Below the pieces are notes generated by a model, which ran no database searches, was not told the origin of the DNA, and worked only from the letters and a program-made list of their open reading frames with translations. Both the position numbers and the translations under genes were made by a program. Positions 21,801 to 32,721 of a stretch of DNA of 64,000 bases are shown one piece after another. Position 1 is the stretch's first letter. Each line of letters starts with the position of its first letter. Source of the stretch: Coprinopsis marcescibilis (taxonomy: Eukaryota > Basidiomycota > Agaricomycetes > Agaricales > Psathyrellaceae); assembly GCA_004369085.1 (NCBI GenBank), contig ML210248.1, positions 38,361 to 102,360 of the forward strand, written 5' to 3'.

Positions 21801-23405
21801 ATGTTCACTACACCTAGAAAGGCCATTTCAAAGTACCGTCGCCACCCAATTCTTGGTTCGCCCATCAAATGGCTCGGGCTTGCTGGATCTTCAGTCGAGT
21901 CTATCGAGGCTGGTCCCTCAGCTAGCGGCGCGCCGACGAAAGCTGTACCTGTCTCCCCTGTCTCTCCCCAGCCCAAAGCAGACTCCGCCCACCGTCGCGC
22001 CGCACCCAACCTGCCAACCTCCCGTCGCGCCCGCACGACCAAAGCCACTGCATCTCCCGTTAAGCCCAAGCCCATGAACATAAGCCTCGTCGCCCAGGAA
22101 GCTCGGGAGTTCCTAGAGACCTCCCCTGTCAAGCCTGATAATGCCGATCTTATCTTTCTCGAGGAGATCACTAAACTGGGTATACAACAGGCTAACGCCC
22201 GACTTTTTGATGACGCTCGCAAACGGGCGAACAACGCGCCGCATCTCGATGACTTCTTTGGAGTGCGCAATGCACGCATCTTAGCGGAGCGAAAGGAAGA
22301 AGAGGATCAACGGAAATTTGCAGAGGAATGCAGGAAAGCTGAAGAAGAGCGCAACTTGCAGCGAGAGGAGGAGCGTAGGAAGGAAGTGGAGAGGGAGGAA
22401 GAACTTTCGAGGCAACGAAATCCTTTCCTCAACCCACCACCATACTTTCCGACACTTTCTCGGTCTGGACGCGTCTCTGGCGGGGGCCCTATCAGGACTT
22501 GCCTCGGTTCGCGAAGGCCGTTCCAGTTCCAGACTTCCCCGTACAACACAACTAGATTTGAAGTTCGTGGATTCACCATGGGTAAGAACCAGGTAGAGAT
22601 CCAAGCGATACAGCCGCGGCGTGGAAAAGAGGACGCTGCTGCAGCTGCCCTGGCGGAGGCCGGAAAAGCGATTCGGCGTGGCAAGATTGAGGAACAGGAA
22701 CGGGAGATTCGTCGTCGTAAAGCTGAAGAGGCTCACGCTCGTGAGCAGGAAGCTCGTCGCCAACAAGAGGAGATGCGCCACCAACAGGAGCTTCAAGAGC
22801 GACTCCGCCAACAGGAAGAGATTCGTAACCAGCAGGAGCTCCAAGAGCGACTCCGCCAGCAGATGCGTCGCATCTATCTTGCCCAGCATGATCAGCTTCG
22901 TGCTCAAGGAGAACAGTTGAATCACGACTACGAACACCTGGGCCGTATGAAGGAAGCTTTCGCTAATGAGGCAAGAGTCATCGAGGAAACGTTCCGTCAA
23001 CAGGAGTATTTTCGTAAGGAATCCGAGCCCACCCTTCCTCGCGATCTATCTACTGGAGCCATCTACGCCACCTACGAGTCTAGGTGGAACGAAATCGGAC
23101 ACGCCCCGGAACACTCTCTCGGCTTTGTGAATATTCCCTGGCCCGTGACTAAGTTAATCGACAACGTCGGGGCGCTCGCAGACGAAGCGCTTATGTCCTT
23201 TCTGATCAACGAACTCAGAACGGGCCTTGAGGGGAAAAGTCTTAAGGCTCGAGCAAAGGCAGAGATTATGCGCTGGCATCCCGACAAATTTGCGCAATTC
23301 TTCGGCTCCAAAATCCACGAATCCGAGATTTACGCCGTATCTGAAGGTGTAGACACGGTTGCTCGATTCCTCACCGCGATTATTAGTGGTGCTATAGTTG
23401 CTTGA
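21801..23405 (+). CDS. Coiled-coil protein with C-terminal WHPD module (short paralogue)
   Basis: A single-exon frame of 534 residues. The N-terminal 120 residues are Pro/Ala/Ser-rich and basic. Residues roughly 160-390 are Glu/Arg/Gln-rich and predicted coiled coil, with near-repeats such as QQEEMRHQQELQERLRQQ. The C-terminal 100 residues hold WNEIGHAPEHSLGFVNIPWP and AEIMRWHPDKFAQFFGSK. The same ordered signature, (I/F)PWP then RWHPD(K/R)F, ends the convergent neighbour at 24087-29603. HPD inside a short helical module recalls J domains, but the flanking FPWP...RWHPDRF pattern is closer to what I know of the C-terminus of NF-kappa-B-inhibitor-like proteins (NFKBIL1). Function unknown; protein-protein scaffold is inference. 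Confidence 0.7.
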   Translation: MFTTPRKAISKYRRHPILGSPIKWLGLAGSSVESIEAGPSASGAPTKAVPVSPVSPQPKADSAHRRAAPNLPTSRRARTTKATASPVKPKPMNISLVAQEAREFLETSPVKPDNADLIFLEEITKLGIQQANARLFDDARKRANNAPHLDDFFGVRNARILAERKEEEDQRKFAEECRKAEEERNLQREEERRKEVEREEELSRQRNPFLNPPPYFPTLSRSGRVSGGGPIRTCLGSRRPFQFQTSPYNTTRFEVRGFTMGKNQVEIQAIQPRRGKEDAAAAALAEAGKAIRRGKIEEQEREIRRRKAEEAHAREQEARRQQEEMRHQQELQERLRQQEEIRNQQELQERLRQQMRRIYLAQHDQLRAQGEQLNHDYEHLGRMKEAFANEARVIEETFRQQEYFRKESEPTLPRDLSTGAIYATYESRWNEIGHAPEHSLGFVNIPWPVTKLIDNVGALADEALMSFLINELRTGLEGKSLKARAKAEIMRWHPDKFAQFFGSKIHESEIYAVSEGVDTVARFLTAIISGAIVA

Positions 23406-24086
23406 CATTTCAATCATCAACTGACGATTCGCGCCCCTGTGTGGAACTAACATATCACCTGCCCGACATTCACTTTCGCGGTTACGTCTTCTCATGACTT
23501 GAACTTCTCTGTATGATATTGCAAACTATAGTCACGCTCATTGACTTTCTCATTTTCTACTCATCTTCTTATATCGCTATCCATATACTTGTTTTTTCTT
23601 CTTGGTTTTAGATCCCTTTGACTCCTGAATACGTATACTTCTCTCCGCATAACGACGGGCCACTTTCATTTACACACTGTTCACTCCTTTTATCCAGAAA
23701 GCGCGTTGTATCGACACCTTACCGCTTTGCAGTCAGCGTACCACCACATATATACATTTACATAGAAAACAATAGTCCTTGTATGACAGCGAAAGTCTCC
23801 CACGTAGCATACATAGGTACCACGCTATTATACTATCAAGTGCACCAAAAAAACATCGATCCTCTGAAGATCTGACGACGCCTATCACCTATAGTAAACA
23901 AAAGTAATGCTCCAATATATTCCTTCGTGAGGTTACATAAATACATTGATCGTGGATGAGTAGTAATATGGTAATGGTACATGTGCAAAAAGAAAACTAC
24001 AATCATGACATAGGGAACGAATCCGACACTGTAACTATACTCGTATTCCAGACATGATAAATGAAGAAATACCGAAGGATGATGGG
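23406..24086. other. Convergent intergenic region, AT-rich
   Basis: 681 bases between two convergent stops, clearly more AT-rich than the genes around it. Expected to carry both 3' UTRs. No gene seen. Confidence 0.5.
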
Positions 24087-27000
24087 CTAACTGATCCAAT
24101 CGTTCGGCGAGTCGTTCCTCTTCGCCAACAAATCATTCAAGCTCCTGACAACACTCCCCGCACCTTCCCTAACCTTCTCCTTCTCTTCCTCCGCAACCTT
24201 AACCAATAACTTAGTCTCAAACCTGTCTGGATGCCACCGCTTGATATACTCCTTGATACGATCCTTCTCTGACCGAGATTTATCCGGGTAATGAGGCGAG
24301 CAGATGTAATATTCGATCCCGGCCGTGGTGATTTCCTCTGGATTGGCGGGTTTCCGTATGAGAGGCCACGGGAAGTCCACCCACCGCAAGACTTCAATCG
24401 TTCCCAATTCCCTCCACATCCTGTCGTTTCTCTCGTACATCTTCGCCATCTCCTCCTTTGTGGGTATAGTGCCCGCAGACCGCACTTGCCTCAAAGCTTC
24501 CAGTCGTTCTTGCTCCAGGCGGAACTTCTCCTGCTGCTGTCGAAGGAAATCTGCTTGCTTGCGGGCCCAATCTGCTTCACTGAAGGGACTACCGGGGTTA
24601 CCAGACCCAACGGAGCCCGCTCGAGCTTTACTGGGAGAAGACCGCGGAGCACTGGCAGTCGATGCACCAGATGTTGACGTCGCGGCTGTCGGAGAGGACC
24701 ACGCCGCTGAAGACGATGACCACGTTGTCCAGGCAGGTGCGCCTCCTGGGCCATTTGCCGAAGGAAATGTAGCGGAAGATGTTCTTGTCGGAGGAGATTG
24801 AGGCTTGGGAGTGGAACTAGTGGGCGGATTGCCGTAAGAAGAATTGAAGCTGGCATTAGGCCAGGACCCGTCACCGACGCTATCCTGGCGTCGTCGTCGA
24901 ATTTCTTCTTCGCGTTGACGGAACATCTCCTGTTGAGCTTGGCGTATATTTCTCTCCTCCTGTTCGCGGGATTCCACCTCACGCCGTTCGTCTTCTCTAG
25001 CTTTCCGAGATCGCTCTATTTCCTCTGCATACTTGTGCTGCATCTCCTGTTCCTTCCGCATGCGTTCAAACCGCTCAGCATCCTGCCACTTCAACCGTTC
25101 ATTCCTCTCCTGTTCCGCTTTCCTCCTCGCCTCCTCATCCTCCTCGCGTTTGCGCAGCTCCTCTTGTTCTTCCTGCTCGTTGATCTGCCGCTGTAGATTG
25201 CGAAGCATCTCCTGCTCTTCCTTCTCTCTCTCCTTCCTCTCTCTTGCGTCTTTTTCTTCTCTCTCTCTCCTCTCTCTCTCCTCTCGCTCTATTCTCTCTC
25301 TCTCCTTTTTCTCCCTTTCCTCTTTCTCCCTTTTCTCTCTCTCCTCCTTATCCTTCCTTTCCCTCCCTTCCCTCTCCTTCTTTGCCATGTCCTCGCGCCG
25401 CTGGCTCTCCTCCGCTTGCTCCCGAACCTTCTTGAGCCTTTCATGCCTTTCACGTTCATCTCTTTCCGCACCCTCCCGCTCTTCTTGTTCTCTCCCCCGC
25501 TGCTCCCGTTCCCGTTCCCGTTCCCGCTCAAACTTCTCCTTCTCCAGCCCTCGTTCTGTTTCGCCTAGATCCACCGATTGCTTTTTCTTATTGGCTCTCG
25601 CTTTCTTCCCTTTCTTGCTTGCCAGCTTCTTCTCAAGCAGTGGTTCAGGTTCTGGTGAAATGTCACGCTCCACGGGTGTATCTTCCTCCTTCACCTCAAC
25701 GACGTCAACATCAGTCTCGGCAGTTATCCCCTGCAAAAGCCCGACAGCAGGTTTGATGACTGCTGCTGCTTCTAGAGACCTTAAAGCGTCATCATGCTGC
25801 CTCTCTCGCTCCTGTAGCGCTTTCTTTCGTTGACTGATATTTTCCGCCAGTTTCTTCGTTTCCTCCTCTCGCACCTTCAACTCCTCCTCCATTTTCCTCA
25901 TTTCCTCCACATTCCTCAACTCCTCCTCTTTCTCAGCCAAAGAGACCTCAAGTTGATATAGCTGTTCCTCCTTCAGCTTCAGCTCCCGCTCTTTCTTCAT
26001 CACCTCCAGCTCCCTCTTCAGTGTTGCAGCCTCCTGCTCCTTGAGCTTCTTCTGGAGTTGGAGAGCTTCATACTGGCGACGTTCGGCTTCGATCCGCTTC
26101 TGAGCTGCTTGCCTTTCCATGTTATGCGCCTCATTCGCCTTCTTGAGCAGTTCTTCGGTATGGGCTTCAGCAATTTGTTTCGATGTTTGGGCTTCCCGCG
26201 CTACGCGCAGCGCCTCTTCAGCCTTCTGACGAGCCTCTTCTAACTGCTTGCGGATCTCTTCATCATCCTTCTCTTTCCTTTCGCGCTCCCTCTTCTCTCG
26301 GTCTCTCTCTCTCTCCCGCTCCCTGTCCCGTTCTCTTTCTATCTCCCATTCTCTCTGTCGCCTATCCTCCTCAAGCCTGTCCCTCCGTTCGCGTTCTGCC
26401 CTCTCAACCTTGAGCCGCTCCTCCAAGTCCATCCGCTCGCGTTCAGCCCTCTCGCGCTCTGCACGTTCACGCTCAAACCTCTGATGATCCGCTTTCTCCC
26501 TCTCGAGTTTCTCCAACTCCGCCGCCAGCCTCTCCCTCTCATGTCGTTCACGCTCCAATTGTTCTCGCCTCTCTTTCTCCCTCTCCAGTTTCTCCAGCTC
26601 CGCCGCCAGCCTCTCCTTCTCCAGTCGTTCGCGATCCAACGCATCCATCTCGGCACGCTCCCGCTCAAGTCCCTTATCCTTATCCTTCTCCGCCCTTTCT
26701 CTATCCTCCGCCTCCATTCTCTTCCTCCTCTTCTTCAACGCCTTCCTCTCCTTCCTACTCCACTCGTCCGCCTCCATCACTGGTTCAGGATCCCACACCC
26801 TCTCCTTTCCACCCGAATTGTTCTTCGTACGATCCCACATAGCAACAGAAGGTGCTCTTGAAGGTCCGTTGTAACCCTGCAACCGATGCTCATGTTGCCA
26901 GCTTCCGACGCGACTTCCCGCAGACGCCCGGGAAGGGGGCGCATACTCATCACTATCGGTGCTATCGTCATCGTCAGAATCGATTGAATCGACATCCTGT

Positions 27001-29603
27001 TCCCCCTCATCGTCCTCCGTGTCCTCAAAGCACCCTTCTTCCCTACCATTGAACCCGACACCACCCCTGTCGTTCCAATGATTCTCGGCATGCGTGAACC
27101 TTGGTGGAAGAGGTCGATCCAGCTCCTCCTCATCAACCATCCGACCCCCATTCCTCTGTTTCCGACTCTTTGTCGTGGAGCCGGGATAAGCGCTATTGTT
27201 ATTTCCGTGCCGACCGGAGGAAGGAGGTCGAGGTGAGTAGGGATCATGGTACCCATTTCCTCCGATCCCGGGGGGCACTTTGATTGGCGTAGAAGGGGCG
27301 TGATTTGAATTAGATCGTTGGATACCCATGCCAGCTTGATGCATTGGGTGAGAGTCTTCGTGTTTGTTCAAGAATGCTCGAACACGGGGAGGAGCGGTAA
27401 AGGGCATTGTAAATTCTTCGTCCTGGGGCCATCTCTGCCACGATGGGTCTTGAGAAAGAGGGCCGTTTCCGTTTCTGACGGAGTTGGGGTGAGCGGTATT
27501 GGGGATATATGCGGTACCTAGATTCAGGTCATGAATAACAATACGCGGATTTGTAGTAAATAACTTACGATGCCCGCTGGGGTATGTTGCGTCAATAAGC
27601 GCAGGCAGAGCAGGCTTAGTTTTTCCTTTCTTCGACCTGAAGGACTTACTCCTCTTTGGGTTCTCAACTTCAGAAAAGTCCGATACTGGTGCTGGGCCAA
27701 AGTCAGCTTCACGCCGGCTTGGGGGCAATCGATAATTGCTATAGTCGTCCTGCATTTGCTCGGCGAAATCGTCCATGTCCGTGTCAAACTCGCGAGACAA
27801 TCGGTCGGTCGCTGAGGATGGCGGTGTCGGCAGCTGTTGCTCCGACCTAGATGTGGGCGTCTTCATATATCCATCGCCAAAGTTGTTGTAGAATGGCACT
27901 TTCTCCGTCTGCCGGCGAGGTTTGTTGCGAATGGAGGATGGTGTCGATGATCCCTGTGATTCGTAGCGTTCGACAGATGGCTTGCGAGATAGTGGTTTGC
28001 GGAAGGAAGGGGCGCGTTCGACGCGTTCACGATCGTTGAAGTGGTCCTCGTCCGTATCCATGCTGAGAGCGTTCGTCATGGTCTTGGACTGTTTCGGTTG
28101 ATAGTCGGCTGGGTCACGGGGATGAGGAGATTCCTGGGCAAAAGACTTCTTCGAGGATAGGCGTCTCTTGGGCTCAGCAGTCATGGGTGACCGAGCGCCG
28201 GGATAGCTTGCAGTAGGCCCCTCCTCAGGTATCGTCGCCGAACGTGTTGACCGCCTAAGGTTGGAAGTGTCCACATCAGGCGGTAGCTGTCCAACAGTCG
28301 GAGGAGGTGATCTGTACGTGTCGTATACATGGGTTTGTTCAGGTCCTCCTCCACCTCTTGAATCGCGCCTTTGTCTCGCTTGGTCGATATCGTCCCATTG
28401 CTGCTTCACTCCCTGCTGTCTCTGGAGTTCCTCCTTGATAGCGTTGTTACCCTGAAGGATTCTACTCGCAACGGTGTCGGGGTCGTCCTGTACAGGCCCA
28501 TCGAAGTCACCTCTTTCGGGGATAGGATCGGTGGTCACAACATGTCGCGAGCCAGTTGACCCTATTGATCGCATGCTCGATGAGCTGCTCCGCTTCCCAA
28601 TCGAATGGTGTTTCATCTTCGCATCCTCCTCCGGTGTCACAGTAGGCTTCCAGATCATGTTAATCGAACTTGGAGGAGATACAGAGTATGCAGCATGGCG
28701 ATCCGATATGGGACTCGCGGTGACTGGGCGTTCGATTGGCTGTTTAATAGGTCGACTGAGAGAAGCCGCAGAAGCCACCCTCTCCGACGTGGTACCCCAC
28801 GATGTCCTGGAGGCTGTCGGAGGAGGAGAACTAGCAACCTGGTCGGGGTCGTCCGGTGCCTCATGCCCCACCGAGCCGTCTGGGATAATCGCCGACCGTG
28901 CATTGATGGTGGTCGCTGGACGACGGATGCTGCCCGCATGATCAAGACGATCCTGCTGCTGGGTGGGTGGTCGCTGGCTGGTCGATGTACTCTGGCCAGC
29001 CGAGGCTCTACGATACGAATGGTTGGGGAACTGCTGTGAGCCCTCCGCGGTTTCCTGGGGTATGTATCGGCCCTTGGGCTCCGATGGCGTTGTGTGCATT
29101 GTAATAGGCTCTGGCGGCGGCGGCGGCGGTTGTGGTGGAGGCTCTGCTGGATTCGACGTTGACATTGGCTCGTGCATTGGGGGTCCTGGTAGTGCAGGTC
29201 CACGATACTCGGCAGGGCTCTCCCCCTTCTTGTCCTGCTGGATCTGCTGGTAGATGACCTCCTGCTGTTCCCTCAAAGTGTTTATCCATCGGGATTCTAG
29301 AGAATACCCTGCGGCCCAGCGTCGTTGCTGGCGCTCATTGGCAAGTTCTTGTCTATACTGTGCTTCAGCCGAGGCACCGAGTGTGGCCAAGGTGCGCCGA
29401 TGTTCGAGCTTCAGTTGATGCTCCTGCTCGGGCGACTGTCGAAGTTGTTCATTGTAATTGTTGATTGCATCGTCCACCATAGCCTGTACATTCTCCTTTA
29501 TCTGCGCTCTGAGCCTCTCCTTCCATTCTTCATCCGGCTCGAGGTCATTCATTTCAAGGGGGGTAGTTGGAGCATTCTGAGGCGGCGTTGTCGACGCTAA
29601 CAT
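24087..29603 (-). CDS. Very long coiled-coil protein with C-terminal WHPD module
   Basis: An open frame of 1838 codons from ATG 29603. It likely has one in-frame 51-base intron at 27568-27518 (GTAAGT...CTAG), leaving about 1821 residues. Residues 1-120 are helical and charged. The next 850 are disordered and Ser/Pro/Arg-rich with many basic-Ser motifs. Residues about 950-1560 are a long Glu/Arg/Lys coiled coil with short tandem ERERER-type runs. A Ser/Thr/Ala-rich linker follows. The last 120 residues contain MWRELGTIEVLRWVDFPWP, then EYIKRWHPDRFETKLL and GAGSVVRSLNDLLAKR, the same module as in the convergent gene at 21801. It resembles the NFKBIL1-type C-terminus. A cytoskeletal or nuclear scaffold is plausible, but nothing in the sequence fixes the role. 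Confidence 0.78.
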   Translation of the reverse strand: MLASTTPPQNAPTTPLEMNDLEPDEEWKERLRAQIKENVQAMVDDAINNYNEQLRQSPEQEHQLKLEHRRTLATLGASAEAQYRQELANERQQRRWAAGYSLESRWINTLREQQEVIYQQIQQDKKGESPAEYRGPALPGPPMHEPMSTSNPAEPPPQPPPPPPEPITMHTTPSEPKGRYIPQETAEGSQQFPNHSYRRASAGQSTSTSQRPPTQQQDRLDHAGSIRRPATTINARSAIIPDGSVGHEAPDDPDQVASSPPPTASRTSWGTTSERVASAASLSRPIKQPIERPVTASPISDRHAAYSVSPPSSINMIWKPTVTPEEDAKMKHHSIGKRSSSSSMRSIGSTGSRHVVTTDPIPERGDFDGPVQDDPDTVASRILQGNNAIKEELQRQQGVKQQWDDIDQARQRRDSRGGGGPEQTHVYDTYRSPPPTVGQLPPDVDTSNLRRSTRSATIPEEGPTASYPGARSPMTAEPKRRLSSKKSFAQESPHPRDPADYQPKQSKTMTNALSMDTDEDHFNDRERVERAPSFRKPLSRKPSVERYESQGSSTPSSIRNKPRRQTEKVPFYNNFGDGYMKTPTSRSEQQLPTPPSSATDRLSREFDTDMDDFAEQMQDDYSNYRLPPSRREADFGPAPVSDFSEVENPKRSKSFRSKKGKTKPALPALIDATYPSGHRKLFTTNPRIVIHDLNLGTAYIPNTAHPNSVRNGNGPLSQDPSWQRWPQDEEFTMPFTAPPRVRAFLNKHEDSHPMHQAGMGIQRSNSNHAPSTPIKVPPGIGGNGYHDPYSPRPPSSGRHGNNNSAYPGSTTKSRKQRNGGRMVDEEELDRPLPPRFTHAENHWNDRGGVGFNGREEGCFEDTEDDEGEQDVDSIDSDDDDSTDSDEYAPPSRASAGSRVGSWQHEHRLQGYNGPSRAPSVAMWDRTKNNSGGKERVWDPEPVMEADEWSRKERKALKKRRKRMEAEDRERAEKDKDKGLERERAEMDALDRERLEKERLAAELEKLEREKERREQLERERHERERLAAELEKLEREKADHQRFERERAERERAERERMDLEERLKVERAERERRDRLEEDRRQREWEIERERDRERERERDREKRERERKEKDDEEIRKQLEEARQKAEEALRVAREAQTSKQIAEAHTEELLKKANEAHNMERQAAQKRIEAERRQYEALQLQKKLKEQEAATLKRELEVMKKERELKLKEEQLYQLEVSLAEKEEELRNVEEMRKMEEELKVREEETKKLAENISQRKKALQERERQHDDALRSLEAAAVIKPAVGLLQGITAETDVDVVEVKEEDTPVERDISPEPEPLLEKKLASKKGKKARANKKKQSVDLGETERGLEKEKFEREREREREQRGREQEEREGAERDERERHERLKKVREQAEESQRREDMAKKEREGRERKDKEEREKREKEEREKKERERIEREERERREREEKDARERKEREKEEQEMLRNLQRQINEQEEQEELRKREEDEEARRKAEQERNERLKWQDAERFERMRKEQEMQHKYAEEIERSRKAREDERREVESREQEERNIRQAQQEMFRQREEEIRRRRQDSVGDGSWPNASFNSSYGNPPTSSTPKPQSPPTRTSSATFPSANGPGGAPAWTTWSSSSAAWSSPTAATSTSGASTASAPRSSPSKARAGSVGSGNPGSPFSEADWARKQADFLRQQQEKFRLEQERLEALRQVRSAGTIPTKEEMAKMYERNDRMWRELGTIEVLRWVDFPWPLIRKPANPEEITTAGIEYYICSPHYPDKSRSEKDRIKEYIKRWHPDRFETKLLVKVAEEEKEKVREGAGSVVRSLNDLLAKRNDSPNDWIS
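25196..26810. repeat. Low-complexity polypyrimidine tract encoding the coiled coil
   Basis: On the plus strand this is a dense run of CT, CTC and CTT units, most regular at 25225-25385 and 26270-26350. It encodes Glu/Arg/Lys repeats on the minus strand. It looks like replication-slippage-prone microsatellite sequence kept open by coding selection. Confidence 0.75.
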
Positions 29604-30192
29604 CTAACAGGCAGCTTGAGTGAGATGGTAACTGATCGTATGGTTAAGGTGATGAGCTGGTCGATGTCGACGATGAGCAGAGTCGATTCGGGGTTGTTGG
29701 GTGGTAGTAGTAACGAGGCGCACCCCTCTCCGTAATCAGAAATCGTTCACGGGAAAGCCCTGAAAATGCGTGCCTCATGTCAGTCCACGCGTTCTAGCAA
29801 CTACTCCTTCAAGAATTCTCACCAAGAAAAGGGTCTCCCGTCGTCGACCTGTGCGTATCCGTCACTACAGGTGGTCGTCGAAGGCTATCCGACGTGGTCA
29901 CAATAACGCGAACAACGTTGAACGAGGCAATTGCCCGGCAACCCTTTTTCGGATCTTCTATCATTGTGCTGCGTTATCTAATCTACCCCTCACGTAACGC
30001 CAAGCGCTGATAAAATATGGTGAACCGAGGACGACAGAAAGAATGACTTGCACAGTTGGAATAGAGTACCGGAGGCGATCCGCACATAGACTCGGTGGAA
30101 CTGAGTGGACGGAAAACAAACAAAGCAATTGTATCGTACAGTCTCATAGGCTATAGTTGGTATGTGTTCTCTACACCTGCTACATTCTCCTC
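29604..30192. other. Intergenic region
   Basis: 589 bases between the start of the long coiled-coil gene and the aspartokinase stop, both on the minus strand. It should contain the promoter of the coiled-coil gene. I see no TATA box or coding frame that I can support. Confidence 0.45.
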
Positions 30193-32721
30193 CTAGAACA
30201 ACCAAGGGCCTACTGAAACGAGCATAACAATCCGATATTAGGAATATTGGCACAAATACAATGAACAACTCACTTCGTCCTCGGGGACCTTCCGGTCTAA
30301 TCATGAGGCAACTCTGATGAATGATGTTCAAAGCCTTGACTGAATCCCTCGCCTCAATCACACACGAGATGTTAATCTCGCTTGCCCCTTGACTAATCAT
30401 CTCAATGTTCACATTTCCATCCGCCAACGTTGCAAACATCTTTCCCGCAATACCAACCATATTCCTCATTTGTTTCCCAACAAGCGAGAGAATCGCCATC
30501 TCACGGTGGATGGAAACCTGTAATAGACAAAGACGGACAGGGTCGTTAGAAGATCACGTTCACCCTAATGGACCAAGGACGGCGATAGAACAGAGGCAGG
30601 ACTCACCGCTCCGGAACGTCGAAGCTCGTTTGTTAATCGGTCAAGCACCCTCTTCCCCATTCCGTCTCCAATGGCCATACTAACGTGCACTTCTGACGTG
30701 CTGATCAAATCAACCACAATCCCAAACTTGTCCAAGGTGCCAAAAATACCAGCAAGGAAACCATGCGATACACTCTTTCGATTGGAGTGCACGTTGATGA
30801 CCAGGATATTCTCCTTAATCGTCACTGCAGTCGGCAGTCGGCGATTATTGGGGTCATCGAACCCATACGGAGACTGTTTGAGGGCCGAAAGCATCGACGA
30901 ATTCAGCGATGATACTGAAGAAGTGCGTGTGCTGCTCAAGGACCGGTTCAGCAAAGACGGGCTAGGAGGCGCACCACCATGGGCTACTGTATACGAATTG
31001 AGAGTCCCGGGTGACGCAGGTTCTGGCACAGGCGAGGCCGCCCCCGACGCGCGCTGGCTATCCCCGCCATTCAAAGGATGCACAGACTCTGCATCCGGAT
31101 CTGGATGAATTACTGTTCCCCCTCCAGTGGGGTTATCCACATTCTTAATACGGATGGGGATCCTCCTCCTGATAGCCTGCAGAAACGAGTAAGAACCTAG
31201 GCAGCAATAAACCGTAAAAGCCTACCTGCTCCATGACGAAAGGATGCACAACTTCACTCCCGTAATAGGTCAACTCCGCCGCTTCGTCGGGGCTGATGAC
31301 AGGGATGAGCCTTGCCGTTGGTACCTTCCTGGGGTCCGCGGTAAAGATTCCATCGACTTCTTTCCAAATTTGCAGCTCGGTCGCGTCGAGGCCGGCAGCC
31401 AGAAGGGCAGAGCACAGATCGGTATAGCCTCTTCCAATCTGCGCCAAGAGCGACCCAGGAACGGGGCCAAAGAAGCCTATCCAGCGAATGAGTCGGGTCA
31501 TACAACGTTTGAAACAGGAATAACGCACCAGTGACCACGGGAACTCTCCTCCCACACTGTTCGAGACGCTGCGCCATGGCTTTTGCGAGGTCGTCGTAGA
31601 AGTCTTGACCTAGGATCTTGCCACCATGTTCTGCTTCGTCAATGAGGTAAGAATCCGGGACAATGTCGTCCAGAGAAACGTATTCGGCATCGATTCCCTT
31701 CAGGGCACTGGTTTAAAACGTCTGACAACATTAACACTAGTGGATGGGGCTGACCTGGTCACGAAGGACCGCTGCCATAAGCTTGCATGCCAGCTTTTCC
31801 CCCAAGCCAATGATGTTATCCTTGGACCGCGCCGAAATCTCGTCGATAATCTACGTACCAGTGCGTCAGCAACTCTGCAAACAACCAGCAGGCTACATTA
31901 CATACCTTTGCAGCGTACAAGTAACTGCGAAGCCATTCACAATCCCTATCAATCTCTTCCTCCAGCTCGCTCAGAATCTCCGGGTCCCTCACCGAACCAC
32001 GCGCAGCCTTGAAATGCTCTTCCTTGATCAAATCAACCGTGGCATGGAAATCTGGCATATTTGTCTTCTTCGCCTCAGAGTTATTGATGGGGGTGAATCC
32101 GAACAGGCCGTTTCGCTGTGGGGAAGACGATCTGGAAGACCGACTTTGGGATTTAGGAGACGTAGGAGGCGATTGAGAACCATCTGAGCCGTAATGGTAG
32201 GTTCGGCCGAAGAGTCCGCGATATGAAGTCGTCGGAGTGTTGGCACCGGTCCCAGGACTACTGGTGGTGCAGTTAACCTTGTCAGAAGACGAGGATTTAA
32301 GGTGTGATTTTGGTTGAGGGCTTAGTGCTTCGCTTGCGGCTTTGAGTAGTAGCGAGGTCGTTCCGAGGGCTTTGGTAGACCCTGACCTTGCCGAACAGAC
32401 GATGGCGACCTTGTTGTTGTCGAGGTAGTTGCTACAATAAGAGTGTAAATGAATCAGAAAGGATAATGAAAGGATTAATTGGGTGGACGGTGTTTTTAAG
32501 AGTTGGGACACTCACGCGACGATGTCGGTTGCGATTTTTGTAGGAAATTTTCCGACACTGGTACCTCCAAACTTTTGAATAAGCCATTTGGATGATGGGT
32601 TAATAGAATTTTGGTGAAGGTTCGGTGGCGTTCGTGGCGGAGAATATGACGCAGATCTAGACGACCCTGGGGACGATGAGGCAGGGGACTCGACAGACGA
32701 GGTATCGGCTGGAGAGGCCAT
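30193..32721 (-). CDS. HOM3: Aspartokinase
   Basis: Aspartate kinase makes 4-phospho-L-aspartate from aspartate and ATP, the first step towards threonine, methionine and isoleucine, in the cytosol. Eight exons join in phase: 32721-32516, 32431-31906, 31850-31755, 31697-31529, 31476-31226, 31176-30607, 30517-30274 and 30212-30193, about 693 residues. The catalytic signature KFGGTSVGKF is near residue 45, followed by SARSGSTKALGTTSLL. Further on come GRGYTDLCSALLAAGL, WKEVDGIFTADPRKVPTARL and SPDEAAELTYYGSEVVHPF. The C-terminus carries two ACT domains, recognisable by VHSNRKSVSHGFLAGIFGTL and REMAILSLVGKQMRNMVGIA. Two Ser/Pro-rich insertions, one after the N-lobe and one before the ACT domains, lengthen the protein relative to yeast HOM3. 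The last exon is only 20 bases and ends IGPWLF. Start 32721 is preferred over an upstream ATG at 32805. Confidence 0.93.

Noticed and set aside
21629..22279. 216-codon minus-strand frame opposite the coiled-coil gene at 21801
   Set aside because: Antisense shadow of a coding sequence with no splice or family support.
25033..25833. Long plus-strand Ser/Leu-rich open frame
   Set aside because: It is the antisense of the Glu/Arg coiled coil; low-complexity CT repeats keep several frames open by composition.
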